Below are positions 1 through 63,275 of a stretch of DNA of 64,000 nt, piece by piece. The first letter of the stretch is position 1; the number at the start of each line of letters is the position of its first letter. A program made the translations under genes and the position numbers. The DNA comes from Acanthornis magna. Its lineage: Eukaryota > Chordata > Aves > Passeriformes > Acanthizidae. Below the pieces are notes generated by a model that searched no databases, had not been told where the DNA came from, and saw nothing but the letters and a program-made list of their open reading frames with translations. The stretch is from NCBI GenBank assembly GCA_036785705.1, contig JAWUZG010000970.1, forward strand, positions 2,452,501 to 2,516,500. The letters run 5' to 3'.

Positions 1-2611
1 AGCATAAACTTGTACAGCTGCACTCATTTCACTTGGAGAGTGGTTGGCAAAATGTTCAGCTGTTGAATCAGGTAAATTCAGTATAAATTCCTGTGGTTCT
101 GCATTTATCTGCATATAAACCACATTAATTTTCACCAAATCCTACAGTTATTTTGGTACAATGCTATTCACAATAATTACTGTTCTATTTAACTATGTAT
201 ACAGTTGGCATTCTGGCATAAAAATATGTACTGGAACTATATTCCATTCAAATCTTAACCTGCTTATGCATTTAATAGATATTAATATTAAAAGAGTGCA
301 TTTCCCTGAGGAAAAACACGAGTGGTAACAAGTGATTTATGATGGTTTATGTTGCATCAGGACGTTTTTCACACTTCACTTGTCAAATCTTTGCTATTTA
401 GATTTATTTCTTTCTTTTTCCTTTATGAGAGTTCTCAGTTTGACAGGGATATACTTCTTAATTTCATATCATCATAAACAGATTAGTGGCAAATGCTAAT
501 ATTAAAAGTTATTTGTAACTTTTACATATAAATTAGCACAACTGAAATACTATGTATGCGTTCTGGAGAAAACTGATATAATTTAATTTTTTTTTAACTG
601 AAATTGTCTTTTACCTCAGTTTTGAAAAAATCCCCAGGAAGTAATCTTTACAGGACACAGATCATGTGAAGGGTATATAAGATATTTTTATAACAGTTAT
701 AGTATGGTACTCATAATTCTTTTCTCTAAGCCATTATTTACAGAATATTTCCAGAAATGACAATATTGGAGTTTAGTCAGTTGCCAAAAAGAAAAAAAAA
801 AGACTCAGGACACAACACAACACCATTATTTTTACAGTAAGTTGAAATTTTCCTTGTGCAATCTTTCTGGAAGTCGGAAAATATCCACTGTTGTGTGATA
901 TGATATCTTTATTGCAAACATAATACTCCACCAATGCTTTTTGTTACTGATACAGAGTCAGGTCATAGGAGATTACGTAAGGACTTTCATAAAGAACATA
1001 CAAGAAAATGCACTCTAATAATAAATACATATATGCAAATGTGTTCTTGTACGAGTACATATTTTGTACACGAGTTCGTGTATACTCAGTGAATGCTTGG
1101 TTTAGCACGTACCGACATACCTATAGGAGATTCATGATTGTCAGTCCCTTCCTTTGTCCTCTCTGTGTCCTACTGAGATATTAATGAATTACACAAGAAT
1201 TCCCTGATATCTACCAACTATCATATTTGATACCCTGCCAACTTAATAAAATTCCATAAACAGTCACAGATACACTTTGAACTATTAACTTGTTGTTCAA
1301 CAAAAATACAGTGTTGGCATTGTAAACCTTATTTTTAGAAGACGGTAATCACAGCTTTTTTTTTTCCCTAATTCCAGTTTACCTCTATCAGCAAACTCAG
1401 AATTGGCATGTAACTTTGGTTACTGTTGTCATGGGCAGAACATTGCCTAGAGGCCATCAGAGGCATGAGCTTCACTGCTGCTCCTCCAAGATTTTGCTTA
1501 TCTCTATAAAAGATCCACTAGAGAAGGCTTTCTCATTTTTCTAGCTCCACTGCAGGTATTCTTGATCTATGACACATTTAATAATAACCATCTGAACAAC
1601 ATGGCTAGCTTCAGCACTTTCAATAGAAAGATTTTTCCAAGCCAGTTAGCATTTTGTGGAACTATATTTGGAAAGAATCATGAATATACATGGAACACTG
1701 GCAGTTGTGGCACCCTTTTATCAGCTGCAGCTGAAATGTTTAAATGTGATATGATCATAGTTTGAACAAGTTGTGACAGTAAAAACAGTGCTGACAGCCT
1801 GTCTCTACTGAAGTTCATGGTTCTCCTAATATTACCAAACAGAATTCATGTTAATAACTAGGAACTACTACTCTCCACAGAGCTCAGCAACAGGTTACAC
1901 AGATGACCAGAAGCTACTTACTTCCAGATGAAATTTTCTCTCTCTACTGGCAATGCTCGAAAATGTTACTCAGCCATTGGCTACAGTCATTTGTGGAACA
2001 TTTACAGAACTTAGGAGCAAATTCTAAATGACATTTGGGTGCCCAAGTCATGCTCTGAAAAAAGATAAAAATGATGTAGATAGAATTTGTTGTTAGACAC
2101 TGAAGTATTCTTCAGGTCTTTGTCTACAACATTTACTAAATCTAAAGGAGATATTTTGCTGTCTGTCATGCAAAGGAGTTGTCAATTCTGTCTTCAGATT
2201 CACTCCTACTTAAAGAAATTCCCACATAATTTCCTTTCTCTTAAGTAATGAAGAAGAAGTTGAAATAAAACCCCCATGATGTTTCAGTGTTTGAGGACAG
2301 TTGGTCCAGTTCAGGGCCTGCACTTGCTTTGAGGTAATAATAACAATAACATTCCATGGAAATGTATCAATTTAATTAACTAGCTAATTGATTTACAGTG
2401 TCTGTGCAGGACAGATGATGATGAAAAAGTACTTGGCTTTTCTCCCAAGAGATTGAAATAATCAAAATAATTTCTTTGTCTTCCAGGAGTTTTATCCTGT
2501 TCATTTTTGACCTCCTGATAAAACCAGCTGACATGTTAGGAAGACAAAAAGGTAGTGTTTTTCCACAGAAAGTCACAAAAAGAGTAGACTGCATGCAGAT
2601 TGTTTTGGAGC
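1..2611. other. Upstream AT-rich DNA, no gene seen
   Basis: I find no exon-like frame, RNA gene or clear transposon here. Only short chance frames occur (for example 67 residues at 1562-1765). If an upstream neighbour exists, its exons are not visible. Confidence 0.6.
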
Positions 2612-2811
2612 AGAGAGGAGAGGAGAGGAGAGGAGAGGAGAGGAGAGGAGAGGAGAGGAGAGGAGAGGAGAGGAGAGGAGAGGAGAGGAGAGGAGAGGAG
2701 AGGAGAGGAGAGGAGAGGAGAGGAGAGGAGAGGAGAGGAGAGGAGAGGAGAGGAGAGGAGAGGAGAGGAGAGGAGAGGAGAGGAGAGGAGAGGAGAGGAG
2801 AGGAGAGGAGG
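2612..2811. repeat. (GGAGA)n pentamer microsatellite, about 40 copies
   Basis: About 200 bases of an essentially perfect 5-base unit, GAGAG/GGAGA, all purine on the + strand. It creates spurious long open frames on both strands (period 15 nt, five residues) that are not genes. The array lies roughly 1.2 kb upstream of the SLC9A3 ATG. Confidence 0.98.
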
Positions 2812-3379
2812 ACCTGCTGCTGCTGCCGGTGTGTGTGGAAGATTGCCCTCAGCTCTGTCTGTCGGGAACAGGACGTTTTGCTGCTCTTGGACTGCACGGT
2901 GATGATTATCATGGGTCCACCTGCCTGCAGTACGTAACAGGGATCATCCGTGATAGCAAGCAAATGTTATCAGCGAGAAAACAGGCTCTAGGGGGAGAGT
3001 AGAACCCCCTAAAAGGTCTCACGGTGTACCCATTAAAAAAAAAGAAAAAAGAAAAAGAAAAAAGCCAGACAGTATTTTTGATATGGCACATCTTAAAAAG
3101 CAACTGCAAGCAGGCGTAAGTGGAAAGCCAAATCGTGCATTCTATTGTCCTTTCCCTGAGCACCGTGGGAAGAGGTGCTCTCTGGTGGACAGAAGGAAAA
3201 GCTGGTGTGAGAGACCTGCTGCTGTGCCGTCGGTGAGCTAGATCGCGCTCACAAGGGGACTCGAGGCTGAGAAGAGGAAAAGCGCGTTTCTTCTGTGACA
3301 ATCTGCCCGGAGAGTGGGGGTGAGTGAGGGAGGCTGATACGAAAGCCGAAAGGAGACCTGCGGATGTCCTGTGCACCCG
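2812..3379. other. Promoter-proximal flank, transition to CpG-rich sequence
   Basis: Base composition rises in GC from left to right. It contains an A-rich run with interspersed G (about 3036-3064) and no recognised coding sequence. Confidence 0.5.
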
Positions 3380-3979
3380 GCTCCGGTGCGGGCGCGGACC
3401 CCGGGCTCCCCCAGGACATGCCCGCGGGAGAGCCGCAGACCCGGCTCCGAGCGCCAGCAGCCCCGGGCCGCTGCCCAGCTGCCCACGGCAGCCTGCGGAC
3501 ACAGCGCAGAGCTCACGGACAGCCCCGCGGCCGAGCGGAGCCGAGCGGAGCGGAGCCGCCCGCCGACCCCGGGCGCTCTGTCACTCAGGGCATCGCCGTA
3601 CCCGCACGGCAGCCTCTGCGGGAGCGGCGGCAGGCTCCGCCTCCGCCCGATCGGGAACAGCCTGATAAAGGCAGGTGCGGGCGAGCAGCGGGACCCCGGC
3701 TCGAAGCATCTGCTTGTGCACGGAGCCCCTGACCCGCCCCTTGCCACCCCGCGCAAGGCGACACCGGGGGCAGCTGCTGCGGGACAGGACAGGACAGGAC
3801 GGGACAGGACAGGACGGGACGGGACTCTCTCCCGCCGCCCGCCGCGCGCGCCGCTGTCCCGCCGTCCTCAGCCGTCGGGCGCGTCTCCGCGAAGGGACAA
3901 GGACCTCGCCCCCAAGGACCTCCGAAGAGGCGGGATCTCTCCGGGAACGGGAAGCCGGATTTTCTTGTGTGGCTTGAAG
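3380..3979 (+). promoter_or_regulatory. SLC9A3: CpG-rich promoter and 5' UTR of SLC9A3
   Basis: This is the only strongly GC- and CpG-rich stretch in the window and it abuts the SLC9A3 start. GC-box cores CCGCCC lie at 3643-3648 and 3734-3739, and a GATA-type motif TGATAA, which could also act as a weak TATA-like element, at 3663-3668. Mammalian NHE3 promoters are driven by Sp1/Sp3 with GATA and intestinal factors, so these motifs are plausible. The transcription start cannot be placed by eye. Confidence 0.7.
3781..3825. repeat. SLC9A3: Short GGGAC/AGGAC pentamer array in the 5' UTR or promoter
   Basis: Nine units of a 5-base repeat alternating GGGAC and AGGAC, 155-200 bases upstream of the SLC9A3 ATG, in the middle of the CpG-rich stretch. 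Confidence 0.9.
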
Positions 3980-54251
<50,272 letters not shown>

Positions 54252-56579
54252 TATTTTAAAACATATTATCACCTTTATTTTTTAACCAGACTCCTTATCA
54301 ACCCTGAGAAGTGAACTTTTTTTCTGTTTTTTCTTCTTTCAGAAAAATCTCTTTCCTTCCTGATTTCTTTGTACAACTAAACATCTTTTATTTCCCTCCA
54401 ACTTAATTAACAAAACATCTTTCTACTTTCCTCCTACAGAAGAGCTGTTCAACTATTTGGGGTCCAATGCCTTGTTACTTTTACACTTCTCTTTGTTTTC
54501 ACTTAAATATTTTAAATGCCAAGAAAATAGTATTCGAAGTACCAGAATGTTTGGCATCCATTTTCAAGAGGCTTCAGGTTTCCTGGTTAGTCCATTCTAG
54601 ATGATAAAATTGGTACCTTAATTCCCTAAAAGGAATAAAATTTTTGACTCTATTGCTAAGAAGCCTTGAGTTAGTTGTGAACATTTGTCCAAGCTATTTA
54701 TCCAGTGTTCAGGAAGCAAAAATGCCCCACTGCTACAATAAGACTACTCAGTGACAGTACTGATATACCATTAAATTATGTAAGAAAGGGGTTTAAAATG
54801 AATCATGTTTACTAAAATGCTCCAGAGTCTCCTTGTGGGGATAATTACACAACAGTATTGTGGAGAAGCAGTATCCCAGTTAGAGCTTTCTCCTTAAATC
54901 ATGAATTTATCTTAATCCATACCTTGTTTTGAAACTAGGAAAAGGCACAGCTTTCTGATGCAGTAAATAAATTATTGCTTCTCAGGTGTCAGAGGCTTAA
55001 AATGAAATTGACTCTTGGTTGAAATGAATATCTCAGTGTCCCTTTAACTTCTGCTGTGTGGACATTTTTCACACCATAAAAAGTAGCCTTCACTTCTACA
55101 ATCAAGTCAGGCAGTTCTTCAGATGGGGTGGGTCAGGTCCACAGTTCAGATATTCTAATTGAATAGAACACACAGCACTGCAGGGATTGTGCAATGAAAG
55201 GCAAAAGTCAGTGTCATCGTGAATTCAGTTTTGTGGAATCCATGGTCACAAATATAAGTCTTATTGTCTTCCATGCATCAACAAAAAAGTAAGTTGAAAA
55301 TATTCTACAGTTGGTTGATGAAACTTTGTTCAGACAAGCGCTTCAGGATAAGAGTGAATACTGCTAATTTTGACTTAAGAATTTCACAACCTTTTGAAAA
55401 CAAATAGAAAAGGAAGTTCCATTTTTCTTCTGTTATGGCTTCTATCCCTTCAGAAGATGTGCTAGCTCAAGGGTAATTAGAGGAAGCACATCACTTTCCT
55501 TACTGGATTGGCCTCTATGTCTGTGCTTGGTTTCAGTACTCAGTTCCTTAATAATGCATCTTTGTTTATTTTAAAAATGATGTTTTAAAATAAACACTGG
55601 ATTAATTAAAGAACTGTGAATTACAGTACAATATTCTGATTAAAAGTGTGAACAATAAGCAGCATTCCAAAAGGAAAATTTCACGTTGACACTTATCCAC
55701 ATTAAAATTCTCTTCACTTTTTTCCCCCACTGAGAACATTGTCACAGAATATTGACATATGACCTGTAGAACATTTTCTTGTTAATCTTTGTTCTTTTCT
55801 TCCATTTAATTGCCTTATTTATAATTCACTTTCTTATTAGGAAGTGGTATGTGTAAATTCTTCTGTGGGTATCTTTGATATTTCAAAATCACTGGATTTT
55901 CAACTGCTGTGTTTCTTAGTAAGTGTTTTGCAAAGTTAAATTTCCCAAGCTAATAAGCATAGACCTTGATTACTCTCTGAAACACTCTGCTAATTGATCT
56001 CCTTGACAGAATTCTCCTAATAGGAGAATGATACTAGAATTTCAATTAAAAGGTTTTAAAAACCAATAGAAACTGGAAGCCAAGAGTGGAAATGTTAAGT
56101 TTCTCTACATATTTAATGTATACAGAAAACTGATAATAGGTTCTGATCAATAAGAGATTGACTTCCTGGAGATACCCTCTTGCTACTTGATTGAAAGAGT
56201 ACAATTTGTTTCAAAAATTTCTGAAATATTTCCTTGCTGAGCATCAGGACTGTTTCAAGATAAAGATACACCTTAGTGACCAGATGATGGCTCCATCTCC
56301 TAACTATCTGAAAAAGGCAGTTGTTCATCCCAAATACTGAACTAAGTTTTGCCTGACACTCAACAAGGATAAGAAATTTAATTAATTCACTTCAGGTTGT
56401 CCAAGATAGAACTGGGTACAGAGTAGAGTTCTTCAGAAAAAAAAAAAAAAATCTTAAACCACTGACTTCCATACGACTTTCATAAAAACAGCCAAGAGCA
56501 AAGCCCAATTGCCAGCATGCTAATAGATACAGTGTGTACAAATAGAAAACAAATGTTTCTATTTAATTGTGCTCTCTAG
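54252..56579 (+). other. SLC9A3: 3' UTR of the STHM transcript, or intron before the ETQL exon
   Basis: AT-rich with no further coding frame. AATAAA hexamers at 54634-54639, 54966-54971 and 55589-55594 could serve polyadenylation of the canonical transcript. In an isoform using 56580 this whole region would be spliced out. A poly-A run of 14 lies near 56437. Confidence 0.6.
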
Positions 56580-57133
56580 GTGATATGGACCACGATGTTG
56601 AAATGACAGAATACTCCTCTTCAGATGATCAACTAAACCAAAACGGAAGTGTTTCAGTGAATCCCCTCCACTTCTTCCCCTCTTGTCTTCAAATGCCTTG
56701 GACACCAAACTATTCTTCATTGGAAAACAGAGGGAATATATCTCTTTCTTCTGTCTCTGAGTATATAGCTTCATGTGACCCAAATGTACCTGATCTCTTC
56801 TGGGAATCGGGTACAGATATGAACAACAAAGAGACAGTAAACTCAGGTTATTGTTCTGAAGTTAGCTTCAAGTCAGAGAATTCACAAGAAGAGAATACTC
56901 TGCTTATGTTTGAAGGGCTGGAAGACTCTTACATGAAGGAGTCCCAAGAGAAGAAAATGTTGCTTGATGTAGAAGGGAATTACAGGTCTGCTGCAGCCAG
57001 ACGTGTACAAAGCCGACGCTCTTTCCACAGGCCAAAACCTCTGCATCACCCTAAGCTTCAGAAGCTGGCATCTCTTCCAGCATCTTGCCATGTCCCTCCA
57101 CATTCCTTGGAACAGGAGGAAACACAGTTGTGA
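56580..57133 (+). CDS. Candidate alternative last exon of SLC9A3 ending in ETQL
   Basis: An open frame of 183 residues plus stop begins directly after the acceptor TTGTGCTCTCTAG. The same frame is closed by TAA at 56564 inside the intron, so openness starts at the exon edge. Its phase (GT completing the G left by exon 15) keeps the NHE3 frame and would give about 930 residues; joining through the internal donor at 54078 would give about 954. The peptide is Ser/Glu/Asn-rich and soluble (MDHDVEMTEYSSSDDQLN near its start), has a basic stretch RRVQSRRSFHRPKPLHHPK near the end, and finishes ETQL, a class I PDZ ligand. I do not recognise a homologue. It could instead belong to an unseen gene or be a fortuitous frame. 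Confidence 0.55.
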
Positions 57134-60100
57134 GCCAGGACTTACTTGAAAGAAGATGAACAAAGAGCTTTTGTAAAAATAGAGAGCAACCTCTTGGTTC
57201 ATAGGATCTGCTCTAGGATGGCTTCAGATGGAAAGGGAGTGGGGTCCCATGATGTCAAAAACACTGGAGCTTTTCTGCTGCACTTAACATTTTTAAGTTC
57301 TTATTCATAATGAAAGGGTGCACAGTGAGGGGGAATTATGACTCCTTGTTTTTTCATGTAGACTGTTACAAATAATCTATTACTTCTGGCAGGCTAAACC
57401 AAGAATCTTTTCAATGGTAGATCCTTGATGTTTTTTTACATGGAAATGGTTTATGATGCCATTATGCCATAAATACATTTAAAGAAATAGGCTGCATTTG
57501 CTGCTTAAGTAATGGAATTAAGTATTTATGCTATATGAAATTAAAGTAGGAGACGCCAATGGTTAGCCTCTTCCCTGCTAAGTCTACTCTGATTGAAATG
57601 GATCAGTGCCTTTTATACATGCAAGCTAAAGAAAAATATTTTCCTGCTCTTGAATATTTGTGTCACAGAGTAATTGTGGAATATTGACTCTCATGTATAA
57701 CTTCCCAGGGAGAGGAGAGTCCTGGCATCTTGAAATTTAATCAAGTACTCCAGGAGGGCCATTTCCTTCCTTCACCTTCATTCCCTCAATTCAGTAGCAC
57801 TGGAATGAAAGAACATCCAGAATTAGCTCAGAATTTTAGTTTGTGTGGTCACAAGCAACTCATTTCATATTCTTAATTAAGCTGCTCTGTTTTAAATAGC
57901 CTCACTCAGACAGAAGTGTAAATATTTGTCATTTTCACTGCTGCTTTGGAAGACACCTTCCAAATACTGTTAGATTATCCTGTTAATTTATGTATCACTT
58001 TCAATAGCTGATCAGGATAGAGGTCTCTCAGATGGTATTCTGCATTTTGCCACATGGTTTAAGTGCCACAAAGACTCAGGATGCTGATGGTTCAAAGTAT
58101 TGTACAGGGCAGTTTGGCTACTGTGCATGTATATACCTATTTGTATTAGGACTGTCCTTTTTTTTTGTCTGTGGTTTTCTGTCAAATGATACTTACGATT
58201 GCACTAGACACTTACTGCATATGAATTAGTTCTACATCACCTTGAAGACAGCTGGAGACATCAGTGAAAGCCAACTCAGATGAAGACTAAATAAAAGTGA
58301 AAACTCTGAGACCTCTCATAGATGTATAATACTACAAGCCAGTGTATAGCCCTCTGGCATATCTGTATTTTGCCTTGGATGATTCCAGTCCTGAAATTTG
58401 GGCTTGAAATCTTCAGTGGTATAAATTGTAAAGGTTGTATGACATTAATAGGAGGTGAGTGCTTAGCCACTGCTGTGATCCTAATGTCTTCCTACTTTTT
58501 ATTTGATATCAGTGTGAACCATTTGTAAATGAGCTGTCACCTTCAGGGAGGTATCTGAATTGTTTAAGACTGGATCCTGGACAGAGGCTCTATCTGGTAA
58601 ATTTTATTTTATCTATAGGAATTAGTGATTGTTTCACTCTACCTACCCAGATTTTCAACAGGTTTGAGATGATTCAGTGTTAGATGTCAAAACTGAGATT
58701 TATCCAGACATGCAAAAACAGTGGAGCAATGTGTGAAAACTCATGCCCACATCTTTTTTCTGTCTTTGTCCTCTGCTAAAACTGTATGTTTGGCTGGTGC
58801 AAATTGCAGAGCTGTGATGGCAAATACCATACACATACCTAGATAGATACAAACCACACCTTTAGAGACTAGATTCAGAGAAGTGGTTCTTTTGGTATCA
58901 ACCCACAAGCAGCTGCCTGTTTGTCAGTCATCCTGGGCAATGATTCAAATCAGTGTCCATAACAGAAAGCTTCATCACCCAGAGCTAGTCTTGCTATAAT
59001 TCAATAATGTAGATACAATTGCTGTGAACTGAGTACATATGAACATACTATTTTGGTGAAGTAGAGCATATTAATGCTGTTCCAGATATTATAATTGGAA
59101 CAAGTATTTTAGTAATTGGCATAGATATATAACAGGACCATGACTGATCCCAAATATTAGGACAGGTAAACTGCAATGTGCCAAAATCTACCCTTCTGTC
59201 TCATAGCATAACACTGAAATAACAACACCAGAGCTGGCAAGATGCTCATCAGGTGTTGGCTTTGAAATAAAACTTTCATTTCTCACTGCTGTCGTACAGA
59301 GGTCACTTCTGTGCTGCAGTCAGAAAAAGAACTACACTGTGGACTGTTCTCTGCATGCTTGTTAGACCTTTAACAATCTGGTTTTGTACAGGCTACCTCA
59401 AGGAAACATTTGTAAATTGTCATCAGCAGGTGGGAGTTTTCACCAGATAAATGCTGCACAGACAAGAGTATGCAATTTTGAAAAAAATAGGATATAAGTT
59501 TTGGTTGTTCTTCTAAGCTTTTAGGCTAAAGAAAAGAACATCAACAGACACCACCATATTTACAAACACAGGAATCTCTGTGAAAAGTCAGCAGGGTCCT
59601 GTATGCTTTTGAGAGGGCTGTGGGCTGTAACTTTTTAAGAGAGGAACATCACACCATTTTAAAAAACAGAAATTGAAAGACACTATATACAAAGGGCTTA
59701 CCTCTCTATTTAAGGCCTTAGGCATTTTCTATATGTTGTGTCACCACAGCTCAACAGATGAAGCATAGAATGGGCCATTCTGACAGCAAAGAGACCTTTC
59801 CCTGGAATATCTTGCATAATTCCTGAAGCTCTTATGCCCCTGGAAGAGGTTTTCTAGTAGAATTGGTTCTACAGCAAATTTTTGTTTGTTGTAATTTCTC
59901 AATTTTAAATGTGATGAAAACAAGCCTTCATGTCACCCATTTCCACCTTGAGAACATACTCATAGCTATAATAGAGTGGATTATAGCTCCTTTTTTTTCC
60001 AGGGCAATTGCTCCAATGTCTACAAGGGTATATACAAAAAAGGAGGTTATAACAGTTCATCATTTGCCTCACTTTTTTTTCCCTTTTTTTGCATACTCTT

Positions 60101-62982
60101 TCATCACACATTCACATTTCTTGTGGTATGTGTACCTATGGGTGAAAGCATTTGTTTATCTCTTCAGCACGCTTTAATCAGTCAAGCATCACTAATTTCT
60201 ATCACAGCAATATGAATTCAGAGCTGCTGAGGATATGGCTCTAAGTATGAGCTTTTTTCGCCCTTGCGTATTAGACTGGAATGATCAGTTGATAACTAGT
60301 TCACCTCTGGTGAGGCCAGTTCAGTTCTTACTTCCCTGAATACTCTGTCTCTAAATGTTTTTTGTGACATGCTCTGTCAAAAAAAGGCAAGCTGAGCATT
60401 CCATGGTCACTGTTTATGGAATAAGTAACTATGGCCTACCTTGTTGCAAAAAGATGAAATTAAGAAGTATTTGATGTTCCTTCTATATATTTTGCTTTAT
60501 GAATAAAGTTCTTTTTAACAATGTTTATTATGCTGCACTATGACCTAGCAATGTTAAAAAAACCCAGAAGTATTGCCTGCATTGAGATGAAATCTGTCTC
60601 TCTGAGCTGTGAATCGAGCTATTGAAATATATGAAATTATGTTTTAAAAATATATGGTCTAGTCAGAGATTTATGTAACAAAGGTTGCAAAATAATCACG
60701 TGCCTTAAATTGTCACTCTTTGGAGTGCTGTTGTTTGGAGATACTTGTGTGTACTTTCCAAACGGTGTCAACTTACTGCATACATTTTTAAACAAGTCAA
60801 GTTGTTCTGCTAATGTCTTTATAGAAATGTTTTAATAGTACATTATAATGAGAAGTTTGGCAATAAATTGTATCATTTTGGTGGAATCACACTGCTTTGG
60901 CAAGTGATTTAGAGAATAATTGATTTATTACACTTAGAGAAGACTCTCCATTCAAGACTTCTGAGAAGTATGTATTTCTCCTCCCAAATGAAAGTTAAAA
61001 AAGACAATAGAGTGCTGCTGTTAATTCATGTAATTTATAAAACACAGATCTTCAAAAGCAGCAACAGAATTTGTAGATCTCCTGAGGCTCATTCTGACAA
61101 CTTATTACCCTTTTTGTATAGTTCTAGCCCCAGTGCAGTCAATGACAGAATTCCAATTGACTTTATAAGCCAGTATTTCCATCCATAGAACAGAAAGGCG
61201 CATTATTTTGCCAAGTTACACATAGAGATGTCATCATACCAATTATTTATAATTTAAGTTTTACATAAATTTTATATTGCCTATTATTATTATTATTATG
61301 CACCTGGATTTGGGCAATTTGACATCATAGAAGCAAAGATCAAATCAGTTTTAGAAAATTATTTCATCAGTTTCAACAAAGTTTTAGGAAAGTAAAGTGA
61401 TGAGTATAAACCCCTACTGCCCTAGGAGTTATTTATAGTTTATTTTAAAGAGTGATCCTCTTAAGTGTCATCAACAAGGGAAGAGGCTTTTCAGACTCAT
61501 TAGTGAACTCCGCAGTGCTTTCAGGAAGCACACGTGTGCATTCATAAAAGGGATCCTGGAAGGCAGTATAGCTGCCTTCATGACTGAAAACAGAAATGAA
61601 GAAAGTCTGAAACAGAAGGATCAGTTTAGTGCTGCTAAGATGTAAGTAGTTAAGAATGGGAAAAAAACGTGGGCTAAGTGCATCCATGTGAACATTCATG
61701 ATAGAAACAATGAAAACTGGTATGGGTGAAGCTGACCTCGAAGATAATGTAGAGAGGTGATAACCTCTCCTACCCACACATACATACTTTCAAAGGATAA
61801 CTACAATGCACAAGTTTAGCTGTCATCTTAATACTAACAATTCCTTCAGTGTAAAAGCAGTAGAAATGACAATAAATGTAGTTAAAAATAATCTTGGGTC
61901 TACAACCCAAGATGTGAGAAAAAAGAAATTCATGGAAGCTCTAACAAAGACATAAAACTGATGCTATCAAGTGACTACAGTGAGATACCAAGAAACAATG
62001 GGATGATTACAAAACTTGCTATTGTCCTAAACTCACTGTCTCAGAACATTACTGTATAGAGTAGGGAGAGTTTCATCCAGGAAATAGAAATGGATTTTGA
62101 TAAGAAGACAGGAGAGGCTGCAGTGACCAATTGCAGGGCTTGGTCAGATGAGCAGACTGACCTCTTCACATGCAACCAGTCCATTAAATACCCTTATCTC
62201 TCTATCTTCTTACAGTTGTTCACCCCCAAATCTTAATCTCCCACTTTCCTTGTCTTTGCTTCCTATTCTAAGCATCCTATACAATGTCTTGCAGAATCCC
62301 AAATTGTATCCCATAGGCAGTAACTCTCCTTGGTCTGTAAGGTGAAACAGAGAGCCCATCCATTTGACTGACCTCGATGGCTTTCAGCACACAGACAATG
62401 AGGTTGATTGTCCTCCTGTGACAGCCCTAGAAGACACCGGATTGAGTGCCCCAGTTTCTCTTCAGTTTTGAGGGTTTCCTGGCTATCACTGTCCCCCTGC
62501 GCTCCTTTGTGTGCATGAAACTGAACTTCGTATTTCATAGTCTAACAGTTTTATTGTATATTCTGGAAGAAAAAAGCTCTAAAATGAAAAATATTCTCTA
62601 TTTTTACATTTACAACACATGATTTAAAATCTGTGACCTGTTCAGGTTTTGTGAGCAATATGCAGTATTTTTTGAGTTGCTGGGATAATCAAGATAAAGT
62701 TACTTGCACCAAACTGGTTTCTGCTAAAAATTAGTGGATTCTATCCATCACCTAACATGCATAAAGAATAACAGCATCATTACAAAATGGCAATTATAAT
62801 TTAGTCAATTACCCTTTTTGGATAAGAGTTTCAGTAATACTATTTATAACATCACTCCAACAAACTCCTACTTCTCTGACATGTTTAAAAGCCCAATCAA
62901 ACTGGCAGGTAATGTACAATGATAAATTTAATCGATGGAACACTGCCTATATTTATTAAGATAATGAAGCTATTCAGACATT
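57134..62982 (+). other. Possible 3' UTR of the ETQL exon, then intergenic DNA
   Basis: No coding exon is recognised on either strand. Possible poly(A) signals are ATTAAA at 57540 and AATAAA at 58290, 59266, 60502 and 60862. EXOC3, which lies tail-to-tail with SLC9A3 in mammals, is not seen; 63276-64000 is likewise without a recognised gene. Confidence 0.5.
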
Positions 62983-63275
62983 CAGAATCATAGAATCATT
63001 TAGGTTAGAAAAGACCCTTAAGATCAATGAGTCCTACTGTTAATATAACACTTCCAAGTCCACCACAAAGCCATGTCCCTACCATGTCCCTAATCACACA
63101 TCCAGGTCTTTTAAATGCCTCCACTGTCTCAAACACTTCCCTGGGCAGTCCCTTTCAGTGCTTGTCAACCCTTTCAATGAAGAAATTTGTCCTGTTATTC
63201 AATCTAAACATCCAATCTGCACCTTCATGGGGCAACTTGAGATTGTTTCATCTCATCCTGTCACAGAGGAATGAG
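62983..63275 (-). mobile_element. CR1-type LINE fragment, 3' flank of the gene
   Basis: Begins AGAATCATAGAATCATTTAGGTTAGAAAAGACC and continues with 'cttaagatcaatgagtcc' and 'ccctgggcagtccctttcagtgc', typical of an antisense CR1 3' end. About 290 bases, diverged. Confidence 0.82.

Noticed and set aside
2376..2963. Long frames on both strands across 2376-2963 (RGEER or LLSSP repeats)
   Set aside because: Artefact of the GGAGA pentamer array, whose 15-base period has no stop in several frames.
61445..61777. Minus-strand frame of 110 codons, considered as a last exon of EXOC3
   Set aside because: No resemblance to EXOC3 that I can recall and no matching splice context.
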